Positions 8,229 through 17,143 of a DNA stretch of 64,000 nucleotides are shown one piece after another; position 1 is the stretch's first letter; each line of letters begins with the position of its first letter. Under the pieces are notes generated by a model. The model worked only from the letters and a program-made list of their open reading frames with translations, was not told the origin of the DNA and searched no databases. The position numbers and the translations under genes are program-made. Source of the DNA: Litorimonas sp. (GTDB lineage: Bacteria; Pseudomonadota; Alphaproteobacteria; Caulobacterales; Maricaulaceae); NCBI GenBank assembly GCA_029936425.1, contig JAPYSU010000004.1, positions 179,061 through 243,060 on the forward strand. The letters run 5' to 3'.

Positions 8229-9818
8229 TTACGCGGCGCTTTCAAATTGGTTCATCGTATTGTGAACCCCGCCTGCTTTTAAGGCCCGGTCACCGCCCGT
8301 CATTTCCTTGAAGTCATCGCCGAGATTGGAGCCGACTTCATGTTGATGCTTCACGGCAGAGACATTGCGGCGAATTTCTTCGCGTTGAATCTCTTTGACG
8401 TAAGCGAGCATTTTCTGCTCTCCGAAATATCCTTCGGATAGATCGTTCATCACCTTGGCCGTGCCGTGGAAGGTCGGCAGGGTAATGAGGTTATGGAAAA
8501 CGCCGGCTTCACGGGCAATATCCGTCTGGAAGCTTTGCAAACGGCGGTCCGCTTCGAGACCCAGTTCGTCTTCGTCATACGCCGCTGACATAAGCTGATT
8601 ATTATCAGGATATTCTCCAGCCGTGATTTTGCCTTCGGCAATCCAGTCTTCCCGGACTTGCTTGCGCAGATTCAGCGTCCAGTTGAAGGACGGGCTGTTA
8701 TTATAGGTGAGCTTGGCGTGGGGCGCCTTCTCGCGAATACGGCGGACCATATTCGCGATCTGGCCTACATTCGGCGTCGCGGTTTCGATCCAGAGGAGAT
8801 CGGCGCCGCCGTCATTCAGGCTTGAAATACAGTCTTCGACCACGCGGTCTTCGCCCGTGTCTTCCCGGAATTTGTAAAGACCATTGGGCAGGCGAACGGG
8901 CTTGACGAGCTTGCCGTCGAGCTGAATGGCCATTTCGCCGTCTTTAAGCTGGTGAAGGTCAGAGACAGGTTCCGTTTCAAGCCATTTTGTATATTCCGCG
9001 GCCTCGTCCCCGGCTTCGCGGCTGACCGGTATTTTTTGTGTCAGACCTGCACCGAGCGAGTCGGTCCGCGCCACAATAACGCCGTCTTCAACGCCGAGTT
9101 CTTCAAACGCCATGCGAACGGCGCGGAGTTTTTCAACGAAATCCTCGCGCGGCACGGTGACTTTACCGTCCTGATGCCCGCATTGCTTGGCATCGGAGAC
9201 CTGGTTTTCGATCTGGATGCAGCAGGCACCCGCCTTGATCATCTCTTTCGCCAAGAGGTAAGTGGCATGCACATTCCCGAAGCCCGCGTCGATATCCGCA
9301 ATGATGGGGCGAACATAGGTTTCAAAGCCGTCGATTTTTGCCAGAACGGCCTCGCGGTCGTCGGTTGTTTTAAGCTCAGCAAACAGATCGTTCAGATCCA
9401 CTTCATCGGCTTGGCGGAGGCTCGTGTAGATTTCCTGAATGAGGTCGACCACGGCGGTTTTTTCATGCATGGACTGATCCGGCAAATGACCGAAGCGGTT
9501 ACGCATGCCCGCAACCATCCAACCGGATAGATAGACATAAGCTTTGTCCAGTGTGCCTTTCTGGCGCTTTATCGCGCGCAGCATTTGCTGTGCGTGGAAG
9601 CCGGACCAGCAGCCGAGGGACTGGGTGAAGGCTGAGCTGTCGTTGTCATAAGCGGCCATATCAGCGCGCAAAACTTTTGCCATAGCCTTGGCAATGTCCA
9701 GATGCGTTTCAAACGTGTTCTGGGTTTTCAACTGGGCCAAATCCTCGACGGAAATGCCGCCCGGAACGCCGTTGGGGTAACGCGTCTGCAAATTTGCAAG
9801 TGTTCGTGAATAGGTCAT
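8229..9818 (-). CDS. aceA: Isocitrate lyase (long form)
   Basis: It cleaves isocitrate to glyoxylate and succinate, the first step of the glyoxylate shunt, allowing growth on acetate and fatty acids. Seen: the active-site motif KQCGH at residues 211-215 with catalytic Cys213, followed by QDGKVTVPREDF, and IADIDAGFGN upstream. At 529 residues with KQCGH rather than KKCGH, it belongs to the longer isocitrate lyase subgroup known from Pseudomonas. It follows aceB after only two bases, and its ribosome site (GGAGA) overlaps the aceB end. The stem-loop at 8174-8220 ends the transcript. Confidence 0.96.
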   Translation of the reverse strand: MTYSRTLANLQTRYPNGVPGGISVEDLAQLKTQNTFETHLDIAKAMAKVLRADMAAYDNDSSAFTQSLGCWSGFHAQQMLRAIKRQKGTLDKAYVYLSGWMVAGMRNRFGHLPDQSMHEKTAVVDLIQEIYTSLRQADEVDLNDLFAELKTTDDREAVLAKIDGFETYVRPIIADIDAGFGNVHATYLLAKEMIKAGACCIQIENQVSDAKQCGHQDGKVTVPREDFVEKLRAVRMAFEELGVEDGVIVARTDSLGAGLTQKIPVSREAGDEAAEYTKWLETEPVSDLHQLKDGEMAIQLDGKLVKPVRLPNGLYKFREDTGEDRVVEDCISSLNDGGADLLWIETATPNVGQIANMVRRIREKAPHAKLTYNNSPSFNWTLNLRKQVREDWIAEGKITAGEYPDNNQLMSAAYDEDELGLEADRRLQSFQTDIAREAGVFHNLITLPTFHGTAKVMNDLSEGYFGEQKMLAYVKEIQREEIRRNVSAVKHQHEVGSNLGDDFKEMTGGDRALKAGGVHNTMNQFESAA

Positions 9819-9820
9819 AT

Positions 9821-11455
9821 TTATTTCTCCAATATTTCGTAGGCGGGGATTGTCAGGAATTCGGGCAGCGTTTGGGCTGTCGCGGTTTGGGTGAAAATGT
9901 CGGCCGCTTCTTCGAACCGTCCATTTGTGAAGTCGTCTTCGGACAATTCTGTCTGAAGCTTTTTCATCTCTTCATTGAACAGACGGTCATAGAGACGCTT
10001 GCTCAGCGTTTCGCGAAAGCCGCCTTCCATTTCGACGCTGGCGCCGTGGTGGAGCCACTGCCAAATCTGGGCGCGAGAGATTTCAGCTGTCGCCGCATCT
10101 TCCATCAGATTGTGAATGGGCACAGCGCCTCGGCCGCAAAGCCAGGCCGCAATGTAGCGGATGCCAACTTCAATATTTGTGCGAACGCCGGCTTCGGTGA
10201 TTTTTCCGGTATGCGGGGCGATCATTGCTTCGTCGGTGACGCGGGCTGACTGGCGCTTCTTATGGATCTGATGCTTGCCGGGCATAATCTCGTTAAAGAT
10301 ATCCATAGCGACAGGAACGAGTTCCGGATGCGCGACCCAAGTGCCGTCATGACCGATGCTGGCTTCGTGTTTTTTGTCCTTACGAACTTTTTCGAACGCC
10401 GCCTCATTGGCTTCCGGATTATTCTTAACCGGAATCTGCGCGGCCATGCCGCCCATGGCGTGGGCGCGGCGTTTATGACAAACTTCAACGAGCCGCGTGG
10501 CATAGGCGGACAAAAAGGCCCGATCCATGCCGACTTGCGCCCGGTCAGGCAAAACGAATTGCGAATGGTTTCGCAGGGTCTTGATGTAAGAGAAGATATA
10601 GTCCCAACGTCCGCAATTCAGACCTGTAATATGGTTGCGCAGAACATAGAGAATTTCTTCCATCTGGAAGGCCGCCGGAAGCGTTTCGATCAAAACAGTC
10701 GCTTTGATGGTGCCGTTCGGAATGTCCAGAACCGCTTGCGAGAAATTGAAGACATCATTCCAGAGGCGGGCCTCTTGATAGCTTTCCATTTTCGGCAAGT
10801 AGTAGAACGGACCTTTTTCCTGTTCAGCCAGTAATTTGCCGTTGTGGAAAAAGTGCAGGCCGAAATCGCACAGGCTCGCGCTCATCGGTTTGCCATCGAC
10901 GGTGATATGCTTTTCTTCCAGGTGCCAACCGCGCGGGCGAACGAGCATGGTCGCGGTATCTTCGCCGAGTGTGTAAGATTTCTTTTCGGTCTTCAGAGAC
11001 AAGTTCCCACTGGCATAATCGCGCATGTTCATCTGGCCTGACATCATATTCTCAAAGGTCGGCGAGCTGGCATCTTCAAAATCTGTCATGAACATCTTCG
11101 CGCCGGAATTCAGAGCGTTGATCATCATTTTACGGTCTACAGGACCTGTAATCTCAACACGGCGATCCTGAAGGACAGGCGGGCAGGGCGCGACTTCCCA
11201 GGCGGAGTTGCGCATATGCTTTGTCTCGAGCGGCTGCGTCGGCATTTCGCCGTCGTCATAGCGCTCTTGTTGTAGCTGACGGTTCTGCAAAAGGATTTTG
11301 CGTTGTGGGCCAAAGCGGCGCTCCAGATCCGCAAGGAATAACAGAGCGTCCGGCGTCAGAATCTCTGAATAGCTATCGCCGGCCTCGGCAGAGACCTTTG
11401 CCAAGACCCTGTGGCGGGGAATGGGTTGGTCGGTATTTTTAGCAGGGGCGTTCAT
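9821..11455 (-). CDS. aceB: Malate synthase A
   Basis: It condenses glyoxylate with acetyl-CoA to malate, the second shunt step. Seen: MFMTDFEDASSPTFENM near residue 140, VRPRGWHL, and the signature region KATVLIETLPAAFQMEEILY with GLNCGRWDYIFSYIK behind it. At 544 residues without the large insertion of the G form, it is isoform A. It is the promoter-proximal gene of aceB-aceA and is divergent from a ScfR/RamB-type regulator. Control through the TTGTAA boxes in the shared promoter is likely but inferred. Confidence 0.96.
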   Translation of the reverse strand: MNAPAKNTDQPIPRHRVLAKVSAEAGDSYSEILTPDALLFLADLERRFGPQRKILLQNRQLQQERYDDGEMPTQPLETKHMRNSAWEVAPCPPVLQDRRVEITGPVDRKMMINALNSGAKMFMTDFEDASSPTFENMMSGQMNMRDYASGNLSLKTEKKSYTLGEDTATMLVRPRGWHLEEKHITVDGKPMSASLCDFGLHFFHNGKLLAEQEKGPFYYLPKMESYQEARLWNDVFNFSQAVLDIPNGTIKATVLIETLPAAFQMEEILYVLRNHITGLNCGRWDYIFSYIKTLRNHSQFVLPDRAQVGMDRAFLSAYATRLVEVCHKRRAHAMGGMAAQIPVKNNPEANEAAFEKVRKDKKHEASIGHDGTWVAHPELVPVAMDIFNEIMPGKHQIHKKRQSARVTDEAMIAPHTGKITEAGVRTNIEVGIRYIAAWLCGRGAVPIHNLMEDAATAEISRAQIWQWLHHGASVEMEGGFRETLSKRLYDRLFNEEMKKLQTELSEDDFTNGRFEEAADIFTQTATAQTLPEFLTIPAYEILEK

Positions 11456-11495
11456 GATGACGGTCTCCTTTGTCTGAGTTATTGGTTACACGATA

Positions 11496-11594
11496 TTTAC
11501 AAAAGGGGAGGAGAGTCTATAAGCCTTTGTAAATTACAGGTATTTTTGTAATGATTGTAAATACACAGATGTTATATCTGTAAATGTTGTAAAA
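11496..11594. promoter_or_regulatory. Array of TTGTAA boxes between aceB and its regulator
   Basis: The divergent promoter region holds plus-strand TTGTAA-type boxes starting at 11527, 11546, 11555, 11578 (CTGTAA) and 11587, plus an inverted copy, TTTACAA, at 11496. Four of them form two closely similar modules, each with two boxes 9 bases apart; the modules start 32 bases apart, about three helical turns. This looks like a multi-site operator. The obvious candidate ligand is the regulator encoded at 11608, but binding is inferred from position and repetition only. Confidence 0.65.
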
Positions 11595-11607
11595 AATTGG
11601 TGAGGCG

Positions 11608-13041
11608 ATGACAGTCAAAAAAGACGAGAAATTAATGGTCGGACCGCGGCTTCGCCGCTTCCGCCAAACCTTGGGCCTGACCCAAACGCGCATGGCCGAA
11701 GATCTTGGTATTTCAACGTCTTACCTGAATCTGATGGAACGCAATCAGCGGGCGCTCTCGGCAAAAGTTCTGTTGAAAATGGCGGAAATCTACGATTTCG
11801 ACATTGCCGGATTCACCGGGGCAGGGGACGCGCATCTGGTTGCCGAAATTTATGAGGTTATGCGAGATCCACTCTTTAAAGGGGACAGCATTTCGAAAAA
11901 CGAGGCCGAGGACCTGGTCAATGTGAGCCCGTCCGCTGCCAAAGCTTTTCTAAAACTTTACGGAAAGCATCGGGATTCGACGCGCCGCGCCGCCAATTTG
12001 AGTATGGATCGGGACAAGGTTGAACTGCTTGAACAATCGGGCGAAGCGGTGGAGGCGGTTCGGCGGTTCATACATGAACAGAGAAATTACTTTCCGCGAC
12101 TTGATGAGGCGGCGGAAGAGTTGTCGCAAGAACTGGGACTCACCAAGCGCGAGCCCCATGCAGCACTCACGGACAGACTAAAGGAAAAACATGACCTCTC
12201 GGTTCGCATCGTGCCGGTGGATATCATGCCGAAAATGCTCCGCTATTTTGACAGACATTCCAAGCGCATAAATCTGTCTGAACTCCTGCGTCAATCCGGT
12301 CGGCGTTTTCAGCTCGCCTTTCAAATTGGCATGTTGGAGCAAAGAGACTTAATAGATGATATCATCAAAACGGCGTCTCTGGGCGGCCGCGAGGCTGAAG
12401 GTCTGATGCGGACATCCTTGGCCAATTATTTCGCGGCCGCGACTATCATGCCCTATGCGCGTTTCTTGAAGGAGGCCGAAAATACGCGATATGATGTGGA
12501 TCTGCTCTCTCATCGTTTCGGGACGAGTTTCGAGCAGACTGCTCACAGATTGACAACTCTGCAAAAACCGGACGCGCGCGGCATCCCTTTTTTCTTTGTG
12601 CGGATAGATGTGGCCGGAAATGTGTCCAAGCGATTTTCGGCGGGACGGTTTCATTTCAGTCAATTTGGCGGGGCCTGCCCGCTCTGGAATATACATGAAT
12701 GTTTTCAGACGCCGGGGAAAACGCTGACGCAAATGATACAGCTCCCTGACGAGACAACTTATTTCTCTGTCGCAAAAATGGTCAGCCGATCAGATGGCAG
12801 TTTCAATGAACCCGCGCAGAAGCTTGCCATCGGTTTAGGGTGCGATATCGCCTATGCGCCCAGACTTGTTTACGCGCAGAAATATAATCTGGAAACGCCC
12901 AAGCCGACGCCGATTGGAATAAATTGCTATTTGTGTGAGCGTCCGCATTGCCGCCAGCGCGCCCATGCCCCGCTCAATAAAACGCTCAATTTTGATGAGC
13001 GCGCCAGAGGCATGTCGCTCTTTAGCTTCAGCGAGGACTAA
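11608..13041 (+). CDS. Helix-turn-helix short-chain fatty acyl regulator (ScfR/RamB type)
   Basis: It is a probable transcription regulator of acetate/glyoxylate metabolism. Seen: an XRE-type helix-turn-helix in residues 13-66 (RLRRFRQTLGLTQTRMAEDL, then STSYLNLMERNQR), a degenerate IrrE/ImmA-like central region from about residue 150, and a C-terminal DUF2083 region ending in a Cys cluster, C440, C443 and C448 with H447. The family includes actinobacterial RamB, which controls isocitrate lyase and malate synthase. At 477 residues it is full length. Its position divergent from aceB-aceA makes that operon the likely target, and the boxes overlapping its own promoter suggest autoregulation. Confidence 0.88.
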   Translation: MTVKKDEKLMVGPRLRRFRQTLGLTQTRMAEDLGISTSYLNLMERNQRALSAKVLLKMAEIYDFDIAGFTGAGDAHLVAEIYEVMRDPLFKGDSISKNEAEDLVNVSPSAAKAFLKLYGKHRDSTRRAANLSMDRDKVELLEQSGEAVEAVRRFIHEQRNYFPRLDEAAEELSQELGLTKREPHAALTDRLKEKHDLSVRIVPVDIMPKMLRYFDRHSKRINLSELLRQSGRRFQLAFQIGMLEQRDLIDDIIKTASLGGREAEGLMRTSLANYFAAATIMPYARFLKEAENTRYDVDLLSHRFGTSFEQTAHRLTTLQKPDARGIPFFFVRIDVAGNVSKRFSAGRFHFSQFGGACPLWNIHECFQTPGKTLTQMIQLPDETTYFSVAKMVSRSDGSFNEPAQKLAIGLGCDIAYAPRLVYAQKYNLETPKPTPIGINCYLCERPHCRQRAHAPLNKTLNFDERARGMSLFSFSED

Positions 13042-13337
13042 GCCTGCTGGTCCGGGCCGCCAATAACCCAGTTATAGGGTTGGACCGTTACGCTGGCCGT
13101 TAATCCGGCCTTGCGGTAAGGGTCTTTTTCGAGCCAATGCTCTACGGTCTCTTTATCCTCTGCTTTGACAATGAGAAGGCTTCCCCGCATTTCGCCGTCT
13201 TCATCCAGCCACGGCCCGGCGATATGTAATGTCACCTCAGGCTCAGAGCGGAGCCATTTGATGTGGGCGTCGCGATTATCCTGCCGTAAAGGCACGCTAT
13301 TCGGACGGTCAGCGGTATAGACAAGAAAATAGGTCAT
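13038..13337 (-). CDS. YciI family protein
   Basis: A small alpha/beta-barrel protein of 99 residues. Seen: MTYFLVYTADRPNS at the start, the family His-Asp region near residues 24-45 (DAHIKWL, then AGPW) and the DPYRKAGL segment near residue 75. YciI-like proteins have uncertain function; some have weak chlorohydrolase-like or dimerisation roles. The start overlaps the gpsA stop by 4 bases, and the gpsA-yciI pairing recurs in alphaproteobacteria. The 3' end overlaps the convergent regulator by 4 bases. Confidence 0.88.
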   Translation of the reverse strand: MTYFLVYTADRPNSVPLRQDNRDAHIKWLRSEPEVTLHIAGPWLDEDGEMRGSLLIVKAEDKETVEHWLEKDPYRKAGLTASVTVQPYNWVIGGPDQQA

Positions 13338-14338
13338 AGGACCTCCGTTTTGTGAACGCGGGACAAGAGTGTAATGAGCGCGTTTTGAATATCCATATCG
13401 CCCGAGAGGATATCGGCAACGACCGCGCTAATGGGCATATCGACATTCAGCTTCGCCGCCATTTCTTTCAAGGCAGGCGCCGAGGCGACGCCTTCGGTCA
13501 CGCTGTTGCGGGCGCCCAGAATATCATCAAGCGACTCGCCCCGTCCCAGGGCCAAGCCGCAGGACATGTTTCGTGATTGCTCCGACGAACAGGTCAGAAC
13601 CAGATCGCCAAGTCCGCAAAGGCCTGTTAGTGTTTCGGGCTCACACCCCAGAGCGACTCCCAGTCGGCGCATTTCGGCAAAGCCTCGCGCGATAATGGCG
13701 GCGTGGGCAGATCGGCCTAGCTCCATGCCCAAAACCATACCGCAGGCAATGGCGAGCACGTTTTTAACGGCGCCGCCAATTTCCGCGCCCAGCACATCGG
13801 TCGAAAGGTAAGGGCGGAAAGTCGGGGCGGCGACAGCTTCAACCAATGCTTCGCCTATGTCTTTATCTTCGCAAGCGAGGGTCACGGCCGTGGGCAGGCC
13901 TTTGGCGACGTCAATCGCAAAGCTGGGACCAGAGAGGACGGCGGGAACGACATTCGGTAGGGTTTCCTGCAAAACGTCGGACATGAATTCACGTGTGCTG
14001 ATTTCGATACCCTTAGAGCAGAGTATAACGGGTTTTCCGGAGAGGGCGTCAATGCCTTTTAACTCGGCCAATGTGCGCCTTGTATGCTGGGCCGGGACAA
14101 CCGAGAGCAGAGCGTCACACTCTGCCAGAGATTTCAGATCCTGGGTCGCTTTGATTTTTGGGGAAAGTCGGGCATCGGGTAGATACAGCTTATTGGTATT
14201 TTCATTATTGATTGAGTCGACGCATTCTTTTTCGAAAGCCCAAAGCGTGACGTCGCGACCGCCTGTGGCGAGGCTCTGCGCGAGCGCCGTGCCCCAGGCC
14301 CCGGCGCCGATAACGCCGAAATTCTGATATTCCGTCAT
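13334..14338 (-). CDS. gpsA: Glycerol-3-phosphate dehydrogenase [NAD(P)+]
   Basis: It reduces dihydroxyacetone phosphate to sn-glycerol-3-phosphate, the backbone for phospholipids. Seen: nucleotide motif VIGAGAWGTALAQ at the N-terminus, the SVVPAQHTR and CSKGIE segments of the family, the catalytic Lys in GGAVKNVLAIACG, and GLGDLVLTC. The 334-residue length is typical. It overlaps tsaD and yciI by 4 bases on either side, so tsaD-gpsA-yciI behaves as a single coupled unit. Confidence 0.97.
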   Translation of the reverse strand: MTEYQNFGVIGAGAWGTALAQSLATGGRDVTLWAFEKECVDSINNENTNKLYLPDARLSPKIKATQDLKSLAECDALLSVVPAQHTRRTLAELKGIDALSGKPVILCSKGIEISTREFMSDVLQETLPNVVPAVLSGPSFAIDVAKGLPTAVTLACEDKDIGEALVEAVAAPTFRPYLSTDVLGAEIGGAVKNVLAIACGMVLGMELGRSAHAAIIARGFAEMRRLGVALGCEPETLTGLCGLGDLVLTCSSEQSRNMSCGLALGRGESLDDILGARNSVTEGVASAPALKEMAAKLNVDMPISAVVADILSGDMDIQNALITLLSRVHKTEVL

Positions 14339-15462
14339 GATTTTGGGCCTTTCTTGCCATATCCGCTGGCAGGGTTTGCTTTCGCGGCCGCGTTGTCGAG
14401 AGGCCAGCGCGGGCGCGCTTTCACGCCAAGCTCGTCCGTCTGGCCGGCGGCGAGTTTGGCCGCGCCTGCCAAAGCGATCATGGCGGCATTATCCGTACAG
14501 AATTTCAGGGGCGGGGCGAAAAAGCTCATACCCTTAGAAGTCGCCAGCTGGGTTAATCGTTCCCGAAGCGCTTTGTTCGCAGCGACGCCTCCGGCGACGA
14601 CGAAACGTTTTGCGTTATCCCCGTGCATGTCTTTGAACATGGCCATGGCTTTGCCTGTGCGTTCGGCCAGAACGTCAGAGACAGCCCGTTGGAAGCTGGC
14701 GGAAATATCGGCTTTGGCGTTGTCGGTTTGCTCGCTCGCTTCCCAGGCGCGGGCGACGGCGGTTTTCAGGCCTGCAAAAGAGAAATCGGCATGGTCTCGG
14801 CCCTTAAAAGGACGAGGCAGTTTGACCGATTTCGGATCGCCTTTTGCGGCCCATCTTTCAACATTCGGCCCGCCGGGAAAGCCGAGCCCCATCACTTTGG
14901 CGGATTTATCGAAAGCTTCGCCCGCCGCGTCGTCCACTGTGCTGCCGAGGCGAGTATAGTAGCCAAGTCCGTTCACGGAGAGGAGCTGCGTGTGTCCGCC
15001 AGAGACGAGCAAGAGAAGGTAGGGGAAAGGGCAGGGCTCCGCCAGGCGCGGGGAGAGCGCGTGTCCTTCCAGATGGTTGACGGCCAAGAGAGGTTTATCG
15101 AGCGCAAGGGCGAGACCCTTGGCTGCGAGCAAGCCGGATATGACGCCGCCGATGAGGCCCGGCCCCGATGTGGCGGCGATGCCGGAGAGAGACTCATAAC
15201 TCGTTCCCGAAACGTCCATGGCCTGTTCAACGATGCCGTCGATTTTCTGCATATGCGCTCTGGCCGCAATTTCCGGCACGACGCCGCCAAAGGGGGCGTG
15301 GGCTTCATCCTGGCTGGCAATGATGGAACTGAGAATCTCGACATCGTCCTCGCCGCGATAGCGTAGGACGGAGGCCGCCGTTTCGTCGCAACTCGATTCG
15401 ATACCCAGAACGAGGAGGTCGAGCTTGCTTTGAAGCGTTTCATCTGAAAAATGAGTGGTCAC
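14335..15462 (-). CDS. tsaD: tRNA threonylcarbamoyladenosine transferase subunit TsaD
   Basis: It transfers the threonylcarbamoyl group to A37 of tRNAs reading ANN codons, working with TsaE, TsaB and TsaC. Seen: VLGIESSCDETAASVL near the N-terminus, a metal-site region beginning ARAHMQKIDG, LLVSGGHTQL, and FVVAGGVAANKALRE. The start is a GTG at 15462 with only a weak ribosome site; the 18 residues before LGIESS may be partly untranslated. TsaE, its partner, is encoded at 51253. The gene is divergent from hemC with about 30 bases between the starts. Confidence 0.95.
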   Translation of the reverse strand: MTTHFSDETLQSKLDLLVLGIESSCDETAASVLRYRGEDDVEILSSIIASQDEAHAPFGGVVPEIAARAHMQKIDGIVEQAMDVSGTSYESLSGIAATSGPGLIGGVISGLLAAKGLALALDKPLLAVNHLEGHALSPRLAEPCPFPYLLLLVSGGHTQLLSVNGLGYYTRLGSTVDDAAGEAFDKSAKVMGLGFPGGPNVERWAAKGDPKSVKLPRPFKGRDHADFSFAGLKTAVARAWEASEQTDNAKADISASFQRAVSDVLAERTGKAMAMFKDMHGDNAKRFVVAGGVAANKALRERLTQLATSKGMSFFAPPLKFCTDNAAMIALAGAAKLAAGQTDELGVKARPRWPLDNAAAKANPASGYGKKGPKS

Positions 15463-15491
15463 GAAAGCTGGATAAGGTTAGTCGTGCCCGG

Positions 15492-16421
15492 ATGCAACAT
15501 GGTCTAACAATTGGAACGCGGGGATCTCCGCTGGCGCTCTTTCAAGCGCATCTGGTTCAGCGCCTACTAGCAGAGACGTCAGGACGGCCGGCGCAGGCCT
15601 TTCCAGTGCGGATTCTCAAAACCTCCGGCGATCGATTAAAAGGGCATTTGCGTGATTTCGGCGGCAAAGGCCTGTTTACAAAGGAACTGGAAGAAGCTCT
15701 GGTCTCCGGAGATATCGACATCGCGGTGCACTCCATGAAAGACGTGCCGACGGTGGGGCAGGAGAGTTTGGAAATTTCGGCCATACTCCCGCGTGAAGAC
15801 CCGCGCGATGCGTTTATCTCCAAAAAATATGCCAGGCTCGACGATTTGCCCGAGGGCGCTTTGGTCGGATCAGCCTCTATCCGCCGCCGCGCGCAGCTCT
15901 CGGCTATGCGCCCGGATATTCAATTCTGTCTCCTGCGCGGCAATGTCGGAACGCGGCTGCAGAAACTCTCGGATGAAGTGTGTGATGCGACATTCCTGGC
16001 TTGCGCAGGACTGAAACGATTGGAGCAGGAAGACGCCATTACCGAAGCCATTTCTACCGAACGTATGCTCCCCGCTCCCGCGCAAGGCGCCATAGGTATC
16101 GAAATTCGCAAATCGGATGAGGTGGTCAAGGAATTGATTAAACCGCTTAATTGCAAAGCCTCCGAGCTGTGCATCACGGCGGAGCGGGCTTTTCTTCGCG
16201 CTCTGGACGGCTCTTGCCGCACGCCAATTGCGGCGCTGGCGGTTTGGGACGGTAAATTGATGAACTTTAAGGGCGAAGTGGTTGCCAAGGATGGGTCCGC
16301 CCGGTTTGGCAATGAGGATATCGTCGCTATCTCCAATTCCATCGAAGCGTATGATTTGGGGTACAGGCTGGGGCAAACTGTCAGAAAAGCGGCCGGCGGC
16401 CACATTGACTGGGATGAATAG
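15492..16421 (+). CDS. hemC: Porphobilinogen deaminase (hydroxymethylbilane synthase)
   Basis: It joins four porphobilinogen units into hydroxymethylbilane for heme synthesis. Seen: IGTRGSPLALFQA at the N-terminus, HSMKDVPT with the catalytic Asp region, SIRRRAQL, and the dipyrromethane cofactor Cys at residue 242 in DGSCRTPIAA. The length of 309 residues is normal. The hemD start lies 8 bases inside its 3' end. The very short spacer to tsaD means the two divergent promoters overlap or sit within the coding regions. Confidence 0.97.
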   Translation: MQHGLTIGTRGSPLALFQAHLVQRLLAETSGRPAQAFPVRILKTSGDRLKGHLRDFGGKGLFTKELEEALVSGDIDIAVHSMKDVPTVGQESLEISAILPREDPRDAFISKKYARLDDLPEGALVGSASIRRRAQLSAMRPDIQFCLLRGNVGTRLQKLSDEVCDATFLACAGLKRLEQEDAITEAISTERMLPAPAQGAIGIEIRKSDEVVKELIKPLNCKASELCITAERAFLRALDGSCRTPIAALAVWDGKLMNFKGEVVAKDGSARFGNEDIVAISNSIEAYDLGYRLGQTVRKAAGGHIDWDE

Positions 16422-17133
16422 CCATTTGATAAAGACGCAGACAAAAATATGGGTCACACAAAGCCTGCCGCGCGGGCGCGAAACAGCAGCTGATTACGCG
16501 CGCTTAGGATTGGAGCCGATTGTAGCTCCGGTCCTCCAAATCTCTCCCGTTACGCCTGTGCCCTCTGACCCGGACAGCCGCGCGCTGCTGATCTTTACCT
16601 CCAGAAACGGCATTGAAGCTTTCGCCAACACATGTTCCGAACGGGCTAATCCGGTTATTTGTGTCGGCGACGCCACGGCCGAGTTGGCGAGAAAAGTGGG
16701 GTTTGTGCATGTAAGGTCTGCTGAGGGCGACGCTCAGAACGTGGTGGAACTTGTATTGAAAACGGTGCCCCGCTCTCAACCTCTTCGGCATTGCTGCGGC
16801 GAACATGTGAAGGGACGCCTTGCCGAGCAATTGTCTGAAGCCGGGTACAAGATTGAACGTGCGATTTATTATTCTGCGTCGCCTGTGGATCAGACGGAGG
16901 TCAAACTCGGCGAGATTCAGTATGTTGCGCTCTATTCGCCGCGAGGGGCCTTGGCCTTTTCTGACTTGGTCAAAGGTAAAGATGTCTCTCACATGAGGAG
17001 CCTTTCCATCAGTGGGGCGACTGATGCGGCGTTGGAACCGTTAAGTTTAATGAGCCGTTTAGTAGCAGAGACGCCGGATCAGACCGCTATGGTGAAGGCC
17101 CTGCACTCCCATTTTTCAGACGAACAAGGATAG
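16414..17133 (+). CDS. hemD: Uroporphyrinogen-III synthase
   Basis: It inverts ring D and cyclises hydroxymethylbilane to uroporphyrinogen III. The family is poorly conserved, so identification leans on position after hemC. Seen: IWVTQSLPRGRETAADYARLG at the N-terminus, LLIFTSRNGIEAF, and the ALYSPRGALAF segment typical of HemD. I start it at the ATG at 16414 (MNSHLIK), overlapping hemC by 8 bases; the open frame back to 16282 lies within hemC. That gives 239 residues, the usual size. Confidence 0.9.
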   Translation: MNSHLIKTQTKIWVTQSLPRGRETAADYARLGLEPIVAPVLQISPVTPVPSDPDSRALLIFTSRNGIEAFANTCSERANPVICVGDATAELARKVGFVHVRSAEGDAQNVVELVLKTVPRSQPLRHCCGEHVKGRLAEQLSEAGYKIERAIYYSASPVDQTEVKLGEIQYVALYSPRGALAFSDLVKGKDVSHMRSLSISGATDAALEPLSLMSRLVAETPDQTAMVKALHSHFSDEQG

Positions 17134-17143
17134 ACAAGTAAAG

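Noticed and set aside
14623..15366. Plus-strand open frame of 247 codons
   Set aside because: It lies wholly antisense to tsaD, which has clear family motifs.
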